DNA from: Melastoma dodecandrum
Lineage: Eukaryota > Streptophyta > Magnoliopsida > Myrtales > Melastomataceae
Assembly: GCA_029817715.1 (NCBI GenBank)
Contig: JARUPY010000538.1
Span: 9,300,001-9,364,000, forward strand
Reading direction: 5' to 3'
Length of the DNA: 64,000 nt
In this document: piece after piece, positions 33,257 through 43,485 of the stretch
Numbering within the stretch: position 1 is the first letter of the stretch
Layout: each line of letters opens with the position of its first letter
Notes under the pieces: model-generated
Databases searched by the model: none
What the model saw: the letters and a program-made list of their open reading frames with translations, nothing else
What the model was told of the DNA's origin: nothing
Program-made: the position numbers and the translations under genes

Positions 33257-35960
33257 TTAAGAACGTTTGTGTTTCTTGGCCCTGGACGCATTTTCCTGTA
33301 AGACAATATAACAAGGGGTAAAAACAAGCACAAGTAAAGCATAAAAACAACAAGAATATATCATTAAAACATTGAAAAAGCACTTACAAAGATTCCTATT
33401 AGGACAACTACGTCGGTTATGACCTTCCTTTCTACATAACCCACAGATAGTTTCCCGAGATTTCTCCTTGATATCCACTTCATTACGTATACGGGATGAC
33501 TTGGGACGCCCTTTCAGTCTGACTCTTGTAGGGTCGGGAATGACTCTCGGAAAAGGATATTCCGACCAATCATCTTTGCAATCAAAAGAATGCCATTTGG
33601 AAGCATATATGGCCTTCTGACACTCGAATGAGTAGAAATGACTAATTACAGCGGTATGATCTACATGCATGAGTGCATAATATGCTAAAGCATGCGAACA
33701 AGGAATGCGATAGATTTGACACTTCTTGGAGCTGTATTTCCGCGCTTGAAGAAATACATACTTAAGTCGATGTTTTCCTCTAGTTTTCACATCAAATCTA
33801 CCCTCCTGTAGATCGAGAAGCACTACTTCGTACAGTTTGGCTTTCTCTAAACATTTGAACAACCGATTTGTATAAACACTTGTAAAACTTTCACCAATTT
33901 TCAACGCAGAGTCTCCATCATCCCGTCTGGCTATCCAGTATGATACGCAGTTATACCATATTTTCCTAACAAGAGCCGAAACAGGAAGATTTTTGGCACC
34001 TCTTATAACGCCGTTGTAACTCTCGCTCAAATTCGTAGTCATAAGACCATATCTATAAAAGCCATCCCGACTCAAACACCACTACTCTTCATTCATCTCG
34101 GCGAAAAAATCGCCAGCTTCTGGTATTGATTCAAACAAGCTTCTCATAATGTTCTTGCACTTCACAGTCATCGATTTCCTCGCTGCGGCTATCAACTTCC
34201 TTTTACAAATAACATTTTTATATCTCGTATTGAAATTGCTTGCCACATGTCTATGACAGAACCGCCAATGCGCAAATGGCGGGGTCTGACCCACCTGCGG
34301 ATCATTCATAGCCGCTTGAATGCCAGCATGTCTGTCGGGAATCAAGCATACTCCTCCCGTCCTTTCACCAACGACATATCCCTTAAGGCATCTCAAGAAC
34401 TAACTCCATGAATCATAGCTTTCCTCATCAACCAGTGCAAATGCAAGCGGCACAATATGGTTATCCCCGTCCATAGAACATGCAATTAAGAGTTTATGCC
34501 TATATTTACCATATAGAAATGTGTCATCTATACTTACAACTGGCCGACAATGATTGAATGCCTGAATACACTGTCCGAACGCCCAAAACAGTCTTTGAAA
34601 GTGGAATACTTCCACATTGCCAAGATTATAAGTTGTACCCCAATCAACAATTGTTCTAGGGTTGGCAATTCTAATTGCATTCATAAGATACGGCAACTCA
34701 TTATAAGATTCATCCCATTCGCCATATTCAACTGCATTTGCCTTCCTCTTTGCATCCCATACTCGTCTCCTAGTTACTTCGTATCCAAATCTCTCCTTTA
34801 TTACATTCCGTAGGAACGACACTTTCACGTCAGGAGATTCTCTAACAAAAGTACGGAAGTAGGGAACCATAAAGTTACAGTCAAGTCGATCATGATCTTG
34901 GGAAAGCACTACATTTAAACATGTATGCAACTCACCAACAATCGTTATTTCAAACTCATCATCACAAGCACGTTGAATCGCGCGTAATCTCCACTTGCAA
35001 CTAGATCCAAACTCAGAACAAAACAAAGACCACGTCGTCTTTTCTGACTCCACAATTTCGTAGGTATAATGGTTCTTGATATGGAACATATTCACCGTAT
35101 GAATGAGATGGTTCTTATGCTTGAACCGCATCCCTTTACGAAATTCAACCACAGCGTCCGGATCGTCCGTCATCCTAATATCCTCATCCTCCTCGAAAAT
35201 CACCTTCCCAGTATCGCCACTGTCTAGATAGAATGGTACAGGTTTCTCCAACCGTTTCTTCCTAGAAATACCGGTCTCATTAACCCCGACATTCTTAATA
35301 TTTTCCTCGTTCCCTAAATCGACCCCGTTGAACATTTCATCATCAGTATTGGCGTCATTATCGGAATTCACTATTGAATCAATGATATGATTCTCATATC
35401 GCCGATATATAGTTTCGTTTATAACTACTTCATCGCCCATATCACGTTCTAAATCTTCAAACATGTCACTCTTTTCATAATCATGTTCATAATCATTACC
35501 ACCATCATCCTCATTATCACCATCCTCATCATTCCCCACATTACCACCATATCCGCTACACCCTTCATTCACCGGTACCAATCGACGAATATTTCTACTA
35601 ACTTCGAAATTTTCCATTTTCTCTTGCACGACATTTCACTCCTATGGCTTGCATGTTACTACCATGCTTACTTCTTGAATTTGTGAGCCTCCCTTCATTG
35701 CTAGAATTCCCAAAAACTAATATCACATACACTTCTTGAATGCGGTTACCATTTGACATCACAAACTCACACAACAACCTAACATCCTCATCATCACCAA
35801 TAGGTACTAGCACAAAATTTATGCCAGAAGGACCATACGAAGGAACGAGATATCTATAACATATTTCCAGCCTACTGCTTTCGTTTAATCTCATTGCATT
35901 AGTAATTACCCTTTCAAATTGAACATAGTCGACATCAGCAGGTACCTTTATACGTTTCAC
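33257..35960 (-). pseudogene. MuDR-type MULE transposase
   Basis: DDE-type cut-and-paste transposase. Frame 35960-35598 gives a conserved N-terminal domain (DYVQFERVITNAMRLNESSR). Frame 35629-34400 has an acidic region, the Mutator DNA-binding domain (FRKGMRFKHKNHLIHTVNMF, then CKWRLRAI) and the start of the MULE catalytic domain (VSIDDTFLYGKYRHKLLIAC). Frame 34396-34082 continues it (CLIPDRHAGIQAAM). Frame 34075-33257 ends with a SWIM zinc finger (CQIYRIPCSHALAYY) and a CCHC knuckle (CGLCRKEGHNRRSCP). Defects: in-frame stop 34402-34400 where the family has Trp, stop 34084-34082, and a frame change near 35600. The last exon (NASRAKKHKRS) ends at about 33257. Inactive as it stands. Confidence 0.9.
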
Positions 35961-36204
35961 TGGACCCCTATTATAACCTACTTACTCCTTGACTACCATG
36001 AATAACTTTTCCATTTTCATACAACAACAAATGAACTTGCGACATTGAAACGTAAGATAAAACTTACGTGAATTAGCATAATACCTACAAAAATTCAAAC
36101 AACATACCATTAATCATCAAAATGATGGTAACTACAAAAATCTTTAGTGCACGCTTTGTAAATGAATAATCACAGCACTTTTAGGGACATACCACTTTTA
36201 AGAG

Positions 36205-36330
36205 GTGACGGACGGAGGGGATGACGGGCGGAGGACGAAGAGCGGATGGGGTGACGGGCGACGGGCATCGGAGGACGGAGGCGTCGGAGGTCGGGCAGGG
36301 GGGACGGGCGACGGGCGTCGGGCGTCGCTC
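36205..36330 (+). repeat. G-rich GACGGGCG simple-sequence tract inside the MULE
   Basis: GACGGGCGACGGGCRTCGG-type words recur, with seven or more GGG runs on the plus strand. It lies between the transposase start and the right terminal repeat, where the promoter of the minus-strand transposase is expected. G-quadruplex formation is possible but only inferred. Confidence 0.5.
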
Positions 36331-36539
36331 CTCAACACAGACATTCAGTTCAGTAGTTATTACAAACTCGCATCTGCGGCCACAAGTGTTTGGATGACAT
36401 GTTAATCGTGATCAATAGGAGTGCAGAAGCGAAAGTTTGGGGGGTAGGGGGTCGGAGGGGGTGGGTTTAGGGTTAGGGAAAAGTGATTTCGGGGGAGGGG
36501 GACCCGAGTTATGCTTAACGGGGGGCAGGTTTTGAAAAT

Positions 36540-36860
36540 CCGCCCCTTGTGTGTTCCATGGAGGGGCGGGTTCATCCGATTCTCATACCCGCCCCTCGTT
36601 CGATTCTCATACCTTCTTTTCATACACTCGGGAATTCGCCCAAGTGTTAAAAGTGGCGAGTTTTGATTCTCCAAGTAAGGGGTTCTCAAAGTGTCGGAGG
36701 GGCGTGTTTTCAGCATGAGGGTGCGTTTGTGGCCGGATTCCGCAAAACCCACCCCTTCCTTTGATACACAGAGGGCGCGTTTTGAAATCGCAAATTTTAC
36801 GAAACTGGGACCATATTTTGCAAATTTTTTTAAAACTAACCGGATTTCTGTACAAAACTC
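36540..36860 (-). repeat. Right terminal inverted repeat of the MULE
   Basis: Inverted partner of 30721-31110. It ends TTTCTGTACAAAACTC at 36860, next to the 10-bp target duplication. The copies have diverged by substitutions and several indels; the left arm has an extra GC-rich palindromic unit near 30950-31080. Confidence 0.85.
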
Positions 36861-36870
36861 TGAGCTTGTC

Positions 36871-37790
36871 TATCCATGCTTTATGAAAGTAAGGTGGCAA
36901 TATTTCGAAAAATTGTACGAAATAGTTTTATACTATTTTGTTTTTACGAAATTCTTTCATAAAATGTTGATGGGCTTCATTATTATTTCGTATAAATATA
37001 CGGACTTTTACGAAAATATTATTAATGAACTTCGTACAATTGTACGAACATAAACGGTAGAAGTTTCGTAAAATATGAAATAGTGAAAAGTAAGAAATAG
37101 TTTTGTAATCGACCGATGGGCTCCGTAATTGTTCTATACAAATTTACATGATATTACGAAATATCGTCCATGAGCTTCATGTACAAAGAAGCCCGCCATC
37201 CTTTTACAAAAATAATTCGTATAATTGTAGAAATTGTTTCGTATTTTACAAAATTGATACAATGAATCCGAACTTGATTCCGAACCTAAGCACTAGGGTC
37301 TTTTTATGAAGCTCGTCGTCCTTTTACGAATATGTTTCGTACATACAAAACAAGTAAAGTGAATATAAACCCTTACAAAAAGGGATATTAAAAACGAGAT
37401 ATTTGCAAATAGGTCCTATGTGGAGTTCGAAATTAGGTTTGTATACATTGAAAATGTTTCCTAAAGTTCGAAATAATTTTTGTACATTTGTATGAAACGT
37501 TTTCGCAAAAGGCCGACGAACTTCGTAAGAATCTCGTACATTTATACGAAGCCCATTGTCGATTTTTCGTAAAGTCGACATTCTTTATGTTACATTTGTC
37601 AATATTTCATGCTGTACGAAATTTTAACTATTTGGGTTCGTACAATAGTGAGAGAGTATTGATCATGAGTTCGTAAAACCACGTACATTTGTACGAAATA
37701 ATTACAAAGCTCTTCGGCAAGTTTTGTACAAGTTCGTAAACAGAGCTTATGGGCCTTTTTTGCGAAATAGGTCGATCTAACTCATATTTC
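36871..37790. repeat. Degenerate repeats rich in TACGAA/TTCGTA palindromes
   Basis: More than 25 TACGAA or TTCGTA words occur in about 900 bp. They often pair as palindromes such as TTCGTACAATTGTACGAA (37031-37048, perfect 18 bp) and GTACATTTGTACGAA (37682 on). Degenerate units of roughly 100-120 bp seem to start GAAGCYCATCGTCCTTTTACG. It begins right after the MULE target duplication, so it was the insertion target on this side. Similar words occur in the MULE ends. No coding sequence. Confidence 0.5.
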
Positions 37791-38006
37791 CTTCCCTAAT
37801 GTCGAAAATTTGATGTTTGTAAAATCATGTTTAATTTACAAAGAATTCAGTGTTACAAACACCGATTTCAGTTTGCCAAAACTGAATTAGGTGTTACTGA
37901 CACCGAATTTTCTAGGTTGGGAATAAGACCCCAAAACGGAGCACTCATATTCAATCGTCCGTCTCACCTCCCTTGTCCGCACCTCTAGCCTATCCTCCCT
38001 ATTATT
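37791..38006. other. Inverted-repeat block and left flank of the Tat LTR
   Basis: 37850-37910 contains a hairpin (TTCAGTTTGCCAAAACTGAA) flanked by two similar TCGGTGTYWGTAACAC words on the minus strand. The remaining sequence to 38006 shows nothing recognisable. Confidence 0.4.
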
Positions 38007-38701
38007 TAGCAACAGAAATTCTGTGCCACATGTCTCGGCGGCATATGTGGATCAGCTATTAGGCCTAGAGGAGACAAGGCCTTTTAGTAAGGTGGTTGCG
38101 GAAACATGACGGGCAAAGGCTTGTGGGCGAAGCAGCTATTAGGCAATGAGGCCACCAGGCGACGAACATCAGTAGGCGACAAAGTAGATGGAGTGACAGT
38201 CCACTAGGCGAACAAGAAAACTTTTATAACGACGGTTAATGGGCAATATGGTCGATCAGTGGATGTCATGAGAATATTCAGCTGATTTTGGAGACATGGA
38301 AGGAATTGTTGTCAAGACTACTCAAAAGGAAAGGAGATATTTTGCAAAAGACTAACAACATGGTCATACAATATTGTACATATATTTCATTTATGTATTT
38401 ACATAGGGCTAGCTTAGTATAAACAGGCAATTACACAGTAATATACGCGCACACACACACATCAATTCAATACTACTACATTCTAAGTTTCCAAGTGCTA
38501 TAGTGATCTTGTATTCTTGAAAGCATCGTCAATGGCACTCGTAAGTACTCTTGCTTGAGTGTTGTTCATTGGCCCCTTCCTTTCTTTTTCTAACGTCGAC
38601 CATACACATACACACAACCCTACATAAGAATCCAGTGTTCGTTGGGCCAAAGATTTTCGAGTGTTACGTCGGTTATTTCAGTGTCACTTCCGGAATCAAC
38701 A
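38007..38701 (+). repeat. 5' LTR of the second Tat element
   Basis: Begins near TAGCAACAGAAATTCTG (38007) and ends GGAATCAACA at 38701. It matches 51199-51902 in blocks such as TAAGGTGGTTGC, AAAAGGAAAGGAGATATT, CATATATTTCATTT and ATTCAATACTACTACATTCT. TATA-like GCTTAGTATAAACAGG lies near 38411. The left copy starts TAG where the right has TGG, so the terminal TG is mutated or the true border is a few bases away. Confidence 0.85.
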
Positions 38702-38707
38702 CATCTT

Positions 38708-38720
38708 TGGTGACCATATT
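38708..38720 (+). promoter_or_regulatory. Primer-binding site of the second Tat element
   Basis: TGGTGACCATATT starts seven bases after the 5' LTR end (CA at 38701). The leading TGG is the expected complement of a tRNA CCA end. The tRNA was not identified. Position, not sequence alone, supports the call. Confidence 0.5.
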
Positions 38721-38738
38721 GAGAGTTCAACTGATAAT

Positions 38739-40450
38739 GCCAGAAACCAAGAGTGGTTCCGGAACTGGTGTTAACCAAGAAACAGGAGATGTTACCACTA
38801 ATGAAACTAGCAAGGATGGGAATGACGTCCCAAACCCCAATATGGTAGGAGAGTTGTCCGCCATCATGAGTGCCCTCTAGCTCTTAATGGAGAGAGTCAG
38901 TATCACTAATGAGAAACATTGCACAAATTGAGAGAAAAATCAGCTCCAGAATGGACGTTTGTCGTTTAGAACTTGGAGACTATCTCGGGAGTACGAGGAA
39001 GCATCCTGTCAAAGTATATGAAGAGTCAACCAACAACCCAACGCCTAGCTATGATGCCCATAGGGCGTCTATAGCCGAAGGGACGAGGAAAGTTGGGGGA
39101 AATGGTGCTTTGAATATCTCCACATGACCCACAGGCATTGTGCATAGTCAGCCTCCCCTCGTGATCAATAACGGCGAAAAGGAGACAGCTGAACGACACG
39201 ACTACCGGTCTGTGTATGAACTTCTACACTGAAGACGAGAGAGTTTCTACAGGCCTGTAGAAATTGATGACATAACCTTCCTTAAAGAGAATCATCACCA
39301 TGAATGTCCCATAACCCTCATATATGGAAGGAACAATAGCACACGATATGAAAGCCCAGTTCACCTTATTCCTGAAATACGGGAAAATGTCACAAGGCTG
39401 GTTGAACAAGCTTTCCCAAGGACAAATGATCTGAACAAAGTAGAGCTCTATCGTGCTCCTTATAAAAAATCTCGAGACAAATGGTCCGAACGAAGTAGAG
39501 TTGTGCTTCTTAGATTCGTGAGAAAAAAAACTCTCACCGAGTCACAACCTTTCGGTGACGAATTTGAAATTAACGCATTTGATGTTAATTATGTAACCAT
39601 TACCTCTTCTTCGGTGCAGAGATGAGAACCAGACAACCGAGACAAGTGAAACGATCATCGTCAACATAATGTCCGAGTGACTGGTTAACAAAGGATACTT
39701 CAATGCCCTATTGATCTCAATATTGTGCACATGATCATTGTCGTTAGCATATGGATGCATCGCATACTATAGATCAGTGTCACACATTCAAGAATTACTT
39801 GCTCAATGAGAAGAGATCCGAGTAGTACGACCTGCATCGTCTCGAAGAAATGGTCGTCGTGATCATTGATGGATCATCCAAGTTCCACTCGCGAATGTCA
39901 TAGCACCCAACGAGGCACTAAGAGCAGAAGAGAGTCCCGACTGCCAAAACACCAAACCGAGGAATTGCTCACCCCTCGAGAACTCCTGCGTCAGGGCACG
40001 CAGAGGAAGTCGAGAATGTCCCAAAGGAACTTCACAATGCGAAACCTCTTAGGTGACGCGTCGTTGTCCACCATGGACCGTAACAAGCGAAAAGATAAAC
40101 TAGGGACAAGCAAACTCACCAAATAGTCCTAAGGATGACATGGACATCGTCAAGAACGGGACTTCGCTTGCATGATCTCTAATGGCGGATATGTTTTGTT
40201 AGTTGCAAACCCATAACAGCTCACAAGATCCTCATTACCCAAATATGCGAACCCTGTTGCAACCACTTTTTCCTGTTACTAGCCAAGATATCTGGCGAAG
40301 GAACCATTAAAGTAGAAACCATCCATTCTCTAAAAGTTAATACGTCGGAATCCACTTCGGATATTTTCCCAGGTACCTCTCAAATAGAGGAATACCGACA
40401 GGGTTATGACCCACATAAACGCGACTTCATACAAGTAAATACCTATACAT
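38739..40450 (+). pseudogene. gag region of the second Tat element, degenerate
   Basis: MPETKSGSGTGVNQETGDV begins at 38739, shortly after the primer-binding site, and stops at 38880. Later plus-strand pieces include SHTIDQCHTFKNYL (about 39770-39812), TAHKILITQICEPC, LLLAKISGEGTIKV and GYDPHKRDFI (40210-40430). The last three match the gag/pre-protease part of the first Tat element at 4895-4581 (minus strand). Frames shift many times and no intact domain remains. Confidence 0.6.
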
Positions 40451-40686
40451 AATCTCCTAGACATTGACGTTTTACCCGTATTCCTGATATACCAGCGGGT
40501 GTATGGCGGAAAGCCGGTGAAATGTCATGCCTACAACCACCCACTACGGGAACGAAGAGACGAAAAAGAAAGAAGAACACACCGTCCTTTGGAAAAAAGC
40601 GCAAGGCAGGCCAATTCGAACATCCCGAAGGTTGCAACACCAAATAAGAGCGATCTCGGCTTTATGCAGATGAGATTGCCATGTCG

Positions 40687-41045
40687 TGACGTCTGATAGT
40701 AGACGAATGCATCTGTGACGTTTGACAACGGAAGGATTTGTCCATCACTCCAAACGGATGCGTCCGTGTGCTATCTAACAGCGAATGAATGCGTCCATCC
40801 CTCTAGACAGATGCATCCATGGGATATGGGATCTCATAAATATTTTATTAGATTTCCCTAAATTATCTTTATTCTTATAGACAATAAATAATCGTTCCTA
40901 GGGTTTTTTTTGACATAATATCATTTAGACATTGAAAATACTTTTGAGGGGATTTCCTCTATGGGATTGCGGATTGCAATCGTTTATCTTGGAATCTGAT
41001 TGTAGTTATCGGTTCATATTGTTCGTAACACTTTCGGCTGCGTCA
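40687..41045 (+). repeat. 5' LTR of the deleted element
   Basis: 359 bp, matching 42559-42897 in GATATGGGATCTCA, ATATTTTATTAGATTTCC, CATTTAGACATTGAAAA and GAGGGGATTT. It ends in CGTCA at 41045. Confidence 0.85.
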
Positions 41046-41048
41046 GAG

Positions 41049-41060
41049 TGGTATCAAAGC
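41049..41060 (+). promoter_or_regulatory. Primer-binding site of the deleted element
   Basis: TGGTATCAAAGC starts three bases after the LTR end. It is one base different from the tRNA-iMet-type TGGTATCAGAGC that primes many plant LTR elements. Confidence 0.65.
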
Positions 41061-41078
41061 GAGGTGACTTCCTACAAG

Positions 41079-42558
41079 ATGTCTTCTAGTCGTGACATTG
41101 ATGGCGGTCGTATTCAAGACGGTGATCGTGGTGCGGGAGTCCGAAAAGCGAGGGAACCGGTCCTAAGGACGAAGATGGGTGTTAACTATCGAAGATTGAG
41201 GCGAGTGGAGCCGCTTGTCGAAACTTTGATTGAGCGGTTTCACAATATGGGGGTCGATAATAACATGATACATCACAACGAGGGTATGATTCTTCGGCAA
41301 ATCGAATGATATCAATCTATGATGAAATTATAGAGGGGGATGATTTGATTGAGGTTTGAGAGGAGACAAACACCTGTGAGGAATGATTATGATGGGAGAA
41401 GGAATCGATGGGGATACCAAGGCTATGACGATTGACTTTAATCTGACAGATGGGGTTATCACCTAGAGGTAAATCTTCCTTATTTTGACGGTATGCTTAA
41501 TAGGGACGAATTTCTTGATTGGCTAATAGATGTGGAGATGTTCTTTGTTGAAAAAGATTTGCCAGGAGCGCGTAAAGTGAAAAATGTAGCGTGTGGATTG
41601 ACGGGTGTTGGTTCCATCTAGTGGGGGAAAATTGCAAAATAGATGGTTGAGAGAAGGGAAGCAACACGCACGAACATGGAATTGCATGAAACAATTAATG
41701 AATGACAAGTTTTTTCGTCCTGATTATAGGCAAATACTTGTCCCACAAATTCAACAATATTACGAAGGGCTACAAATAACCCACGAAAACACCACTGAGT
41801 TTACGTGGGTAGCGGAGCGCAATGTTTTGAGGGGGATAAAGGAAACTGCGAGAGAGACTAAGGTGATGAATGCCTTAGTGATGAATAAAGCACTGAAGAT
41901 GGAGGAGGCTAGTGTTGGTGGGGTTCATGAGGTGGTGAAAGAAGGTGTTGAGGGAGTTCCTGGGATGGTGTTAGAAGGTTATCCCTAATGATTTACCTAA
42001 GGAGCCTCCTCCTTTGGGAGACACAATACCAGATTGACTTAGTGTCTGGGTACATCTTCATGACTCATCGCCTTACATGATGGCCCCAAGGAAACGGAAG
42101 TTTTCCAGGAAAAGGTTCAAGAATTGCTGGACAAAGGCTTCATCAGGCACAACCTGAACCCACGTCACATACTGGCTAAACACATGGCAAACCAATGGCA
42201 ACAAACTTCCGAGGAGGTCAAGGCGAAGGTCGAAAAAGATAATGCCAAGTACAAGGAGGTTGTTGATCGGGAACGAAAAACACAATACTTTGAAGTAGGG
42301 GGTCATATTTTGAATGTGGTAGGTTTATATCCATTATATCTCGGCGATACCCCTCTTTATCCAAATGAGAACTTGAGGACGAGTTCTTCGCAGGTGGGAG
42401 AGAATGATGCATATGAGATTGCCATGAGTTACATAGACAAGTGGGATGCACGGAAAGTAGCGAAGACAAAGCATGGACGAGACGAAGCATGGTGGAGAAG
42501 AACGACTCGAAGGTATGAAAGCAGATGGTGCATCCGTCCAGTCAGACGGATGTGTCCA
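41079..42558 (+). pseudogene. gag plus post-integrase tail, fused by deletion
   Basis: Gag motifs on the plus strand: LPYFDGMLNRDEFLDWLIDV (about 41483-41542), then EMFFVEKDLPGARKVKNVAC, FFRPDYRQILVPQIQQYYEG and WVAERNVLRGIKETARET. At about 42110-42150 RT entry is reached (QELLDKGFIRHNLNP), and the next residues are of the tail beyond integrase (NAKYKEVVDRERKTQYFEVG, then VVGLYPLYLGDTPLYPNENL). The switch lies near 42165-42180. Stops at 41307 and elsewhere break gag. Confidence 0.75.
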
Positions 42559-42897
42559 TGACGTCTGACAGTGGACGGACAGAAGAATCTGTGACGTCTG
42601 ACAACGGAAAGAGGCGTCTGTGGGTTATCTGACAGCGAATGGAGGCGTCCGTCCCTCAAGACGGATGCATAAGTGGGATATGGGATCTCACATATATTTT
42701 ATTAGATTTCCTAAATTATGTTTATTTCTATAAACTATAAATAATTGTTCCAAGGGTTTTTCTCATAAAGACAATCATTTAGACATTGAAAAACACTTTT
42801 GAGGGGATTTTCTCTGTCGGATTGCAGATTGCACATTTATCTTGGAATCCATCGTAGTTATCGGTTGTTGTTGTTCGTATGCTTCCGTGCTGCGTCA
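42559..42897 (+). repeat. 3' LTR of the deleted element
   Basis: 339 bp, the partner of 40687-41045. It differs by scattered substitutions and short indels, so the insertion is not very recent. Confidence 0.85.
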
Positions 42898-43193
42898 CGA
42901 CTCTAATACGCTGAACCATTACCCCCCCCCTTCAATTTGAAAATCCGTGGAAGTAAATGATACAAGTTGTAACGTCCTCATGCTACCTGTAGAGGAAAAC
43001 GGTACAGAAGATAACTCTCTATTTCCTTTCTATCAAAAGATCAAGGAACTTTCCAGGCGGATGGCTAAAAGAACCCCCTACGTTGTTTCAAAGATATATA
43101 TCCATTGTATATTCAGGCGACGTTCAATAACTGACAGGAAAATATGAACGCTTGAGGGAAGATATGACTGATCAGGAAAAAAACTGACATAAG

Positions 43194-43430
43194 TGTCAAC
43201 AGCTTCAATGGAAATACTTCCCCATGCTTAGGGGTAGTATATATCCGACTCCGTGTTGGCACTCACGAAAAGAAGACAACCTTCTTCGTGATCGGCATAA
43301 AGCCATCATTCGACGCCCTTTTAGGGAGGGATTGGCTACACAAAGTCGGCGCCATCCCTTCCACTCTTCATCAAGAACTCCTACTATGGGGGAAAACATG
43401 AACTTGAGGTTATTTCACAGGAAGTAGTCA
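43194..43430 (+). pseudogene. Retropepsin remnant of the second Tat element
   Basis: One open plus-strand frame reads VNSFNGNTSPCLGVVYIRLR, then VIGIKPSFDALLGRDWLHKV and GAIPSTLHQELLLWG. It is collinear with the protease part of the first Tat element (FNGKVSPSMG, then RDWVHKAG). The N-terminal active-site part is lost or too diverged; the hAT insertion lies 55 bp downstream. Confidence 0.75.
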
Positions 43431-43485
43431 AAAACGCTAACATGTCCTATGTGTATGCAAGGGCAGTAGAACTGCTCAAAGACAT

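Larger units (their letters stand above)
30721..36860 (-). mobile_element. MULE (Mutator-like) transposon carrying a plant mobile domain gene
   Basis: The two ends are inverted copies beginning GAGTTTTGTAC (30721-; complement ends at 36860). They are flanked by the perfect 10-bp direct repeat TGAGCTTGTC at 30711-30720 and 36861-36870. MULEs make 9-11-bp duplications and often have long terminal repeats, as here (more than 250 bp, with indels). Inside, all on the minus strand, are a MuDR-type transposase (35960-33257) and a PMD-domain gene (33135-31464). Both are mutated, so this copy looks inactive, but the perfect duplication suggests fairly recent insertion. The element is 6140 bp. Confidence 0.92.
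40687..42897 (+). mobile_element. Internally deleted LTR retrotransposon nested in the Tat element
   Basis: LTRs 40687-41045 and 42559-42897 both start TGACGTCTGA and end GCTGCGTCA, giving TGACG...CGTCA termini. A primer-binding site follows at 41049. The internal part holds Ty3/gypsy-type gag remnants, then jumps from the RT entry straight to the tail that normally follows integrase. The 2211-bp copy has thus lost protease, most of RT, RNase H and integrase. Candidate flanks TGTCG and CGACT do not match, so a target duplication is lost or the borders are slightly off. Confidence 0.82.

Noticed and set aside
36205..36405. Gly/Arg/Asp-rich plus-strand frame
   Set aside because: Simple GACGGGCG repeat translated; no domain.
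42559..42900. Target duplication for the deleted LTR element
   Set aside because: Flanks TGTCG (40682-40686) and CGACT (42898-42902) do not match, so I do not claim one.
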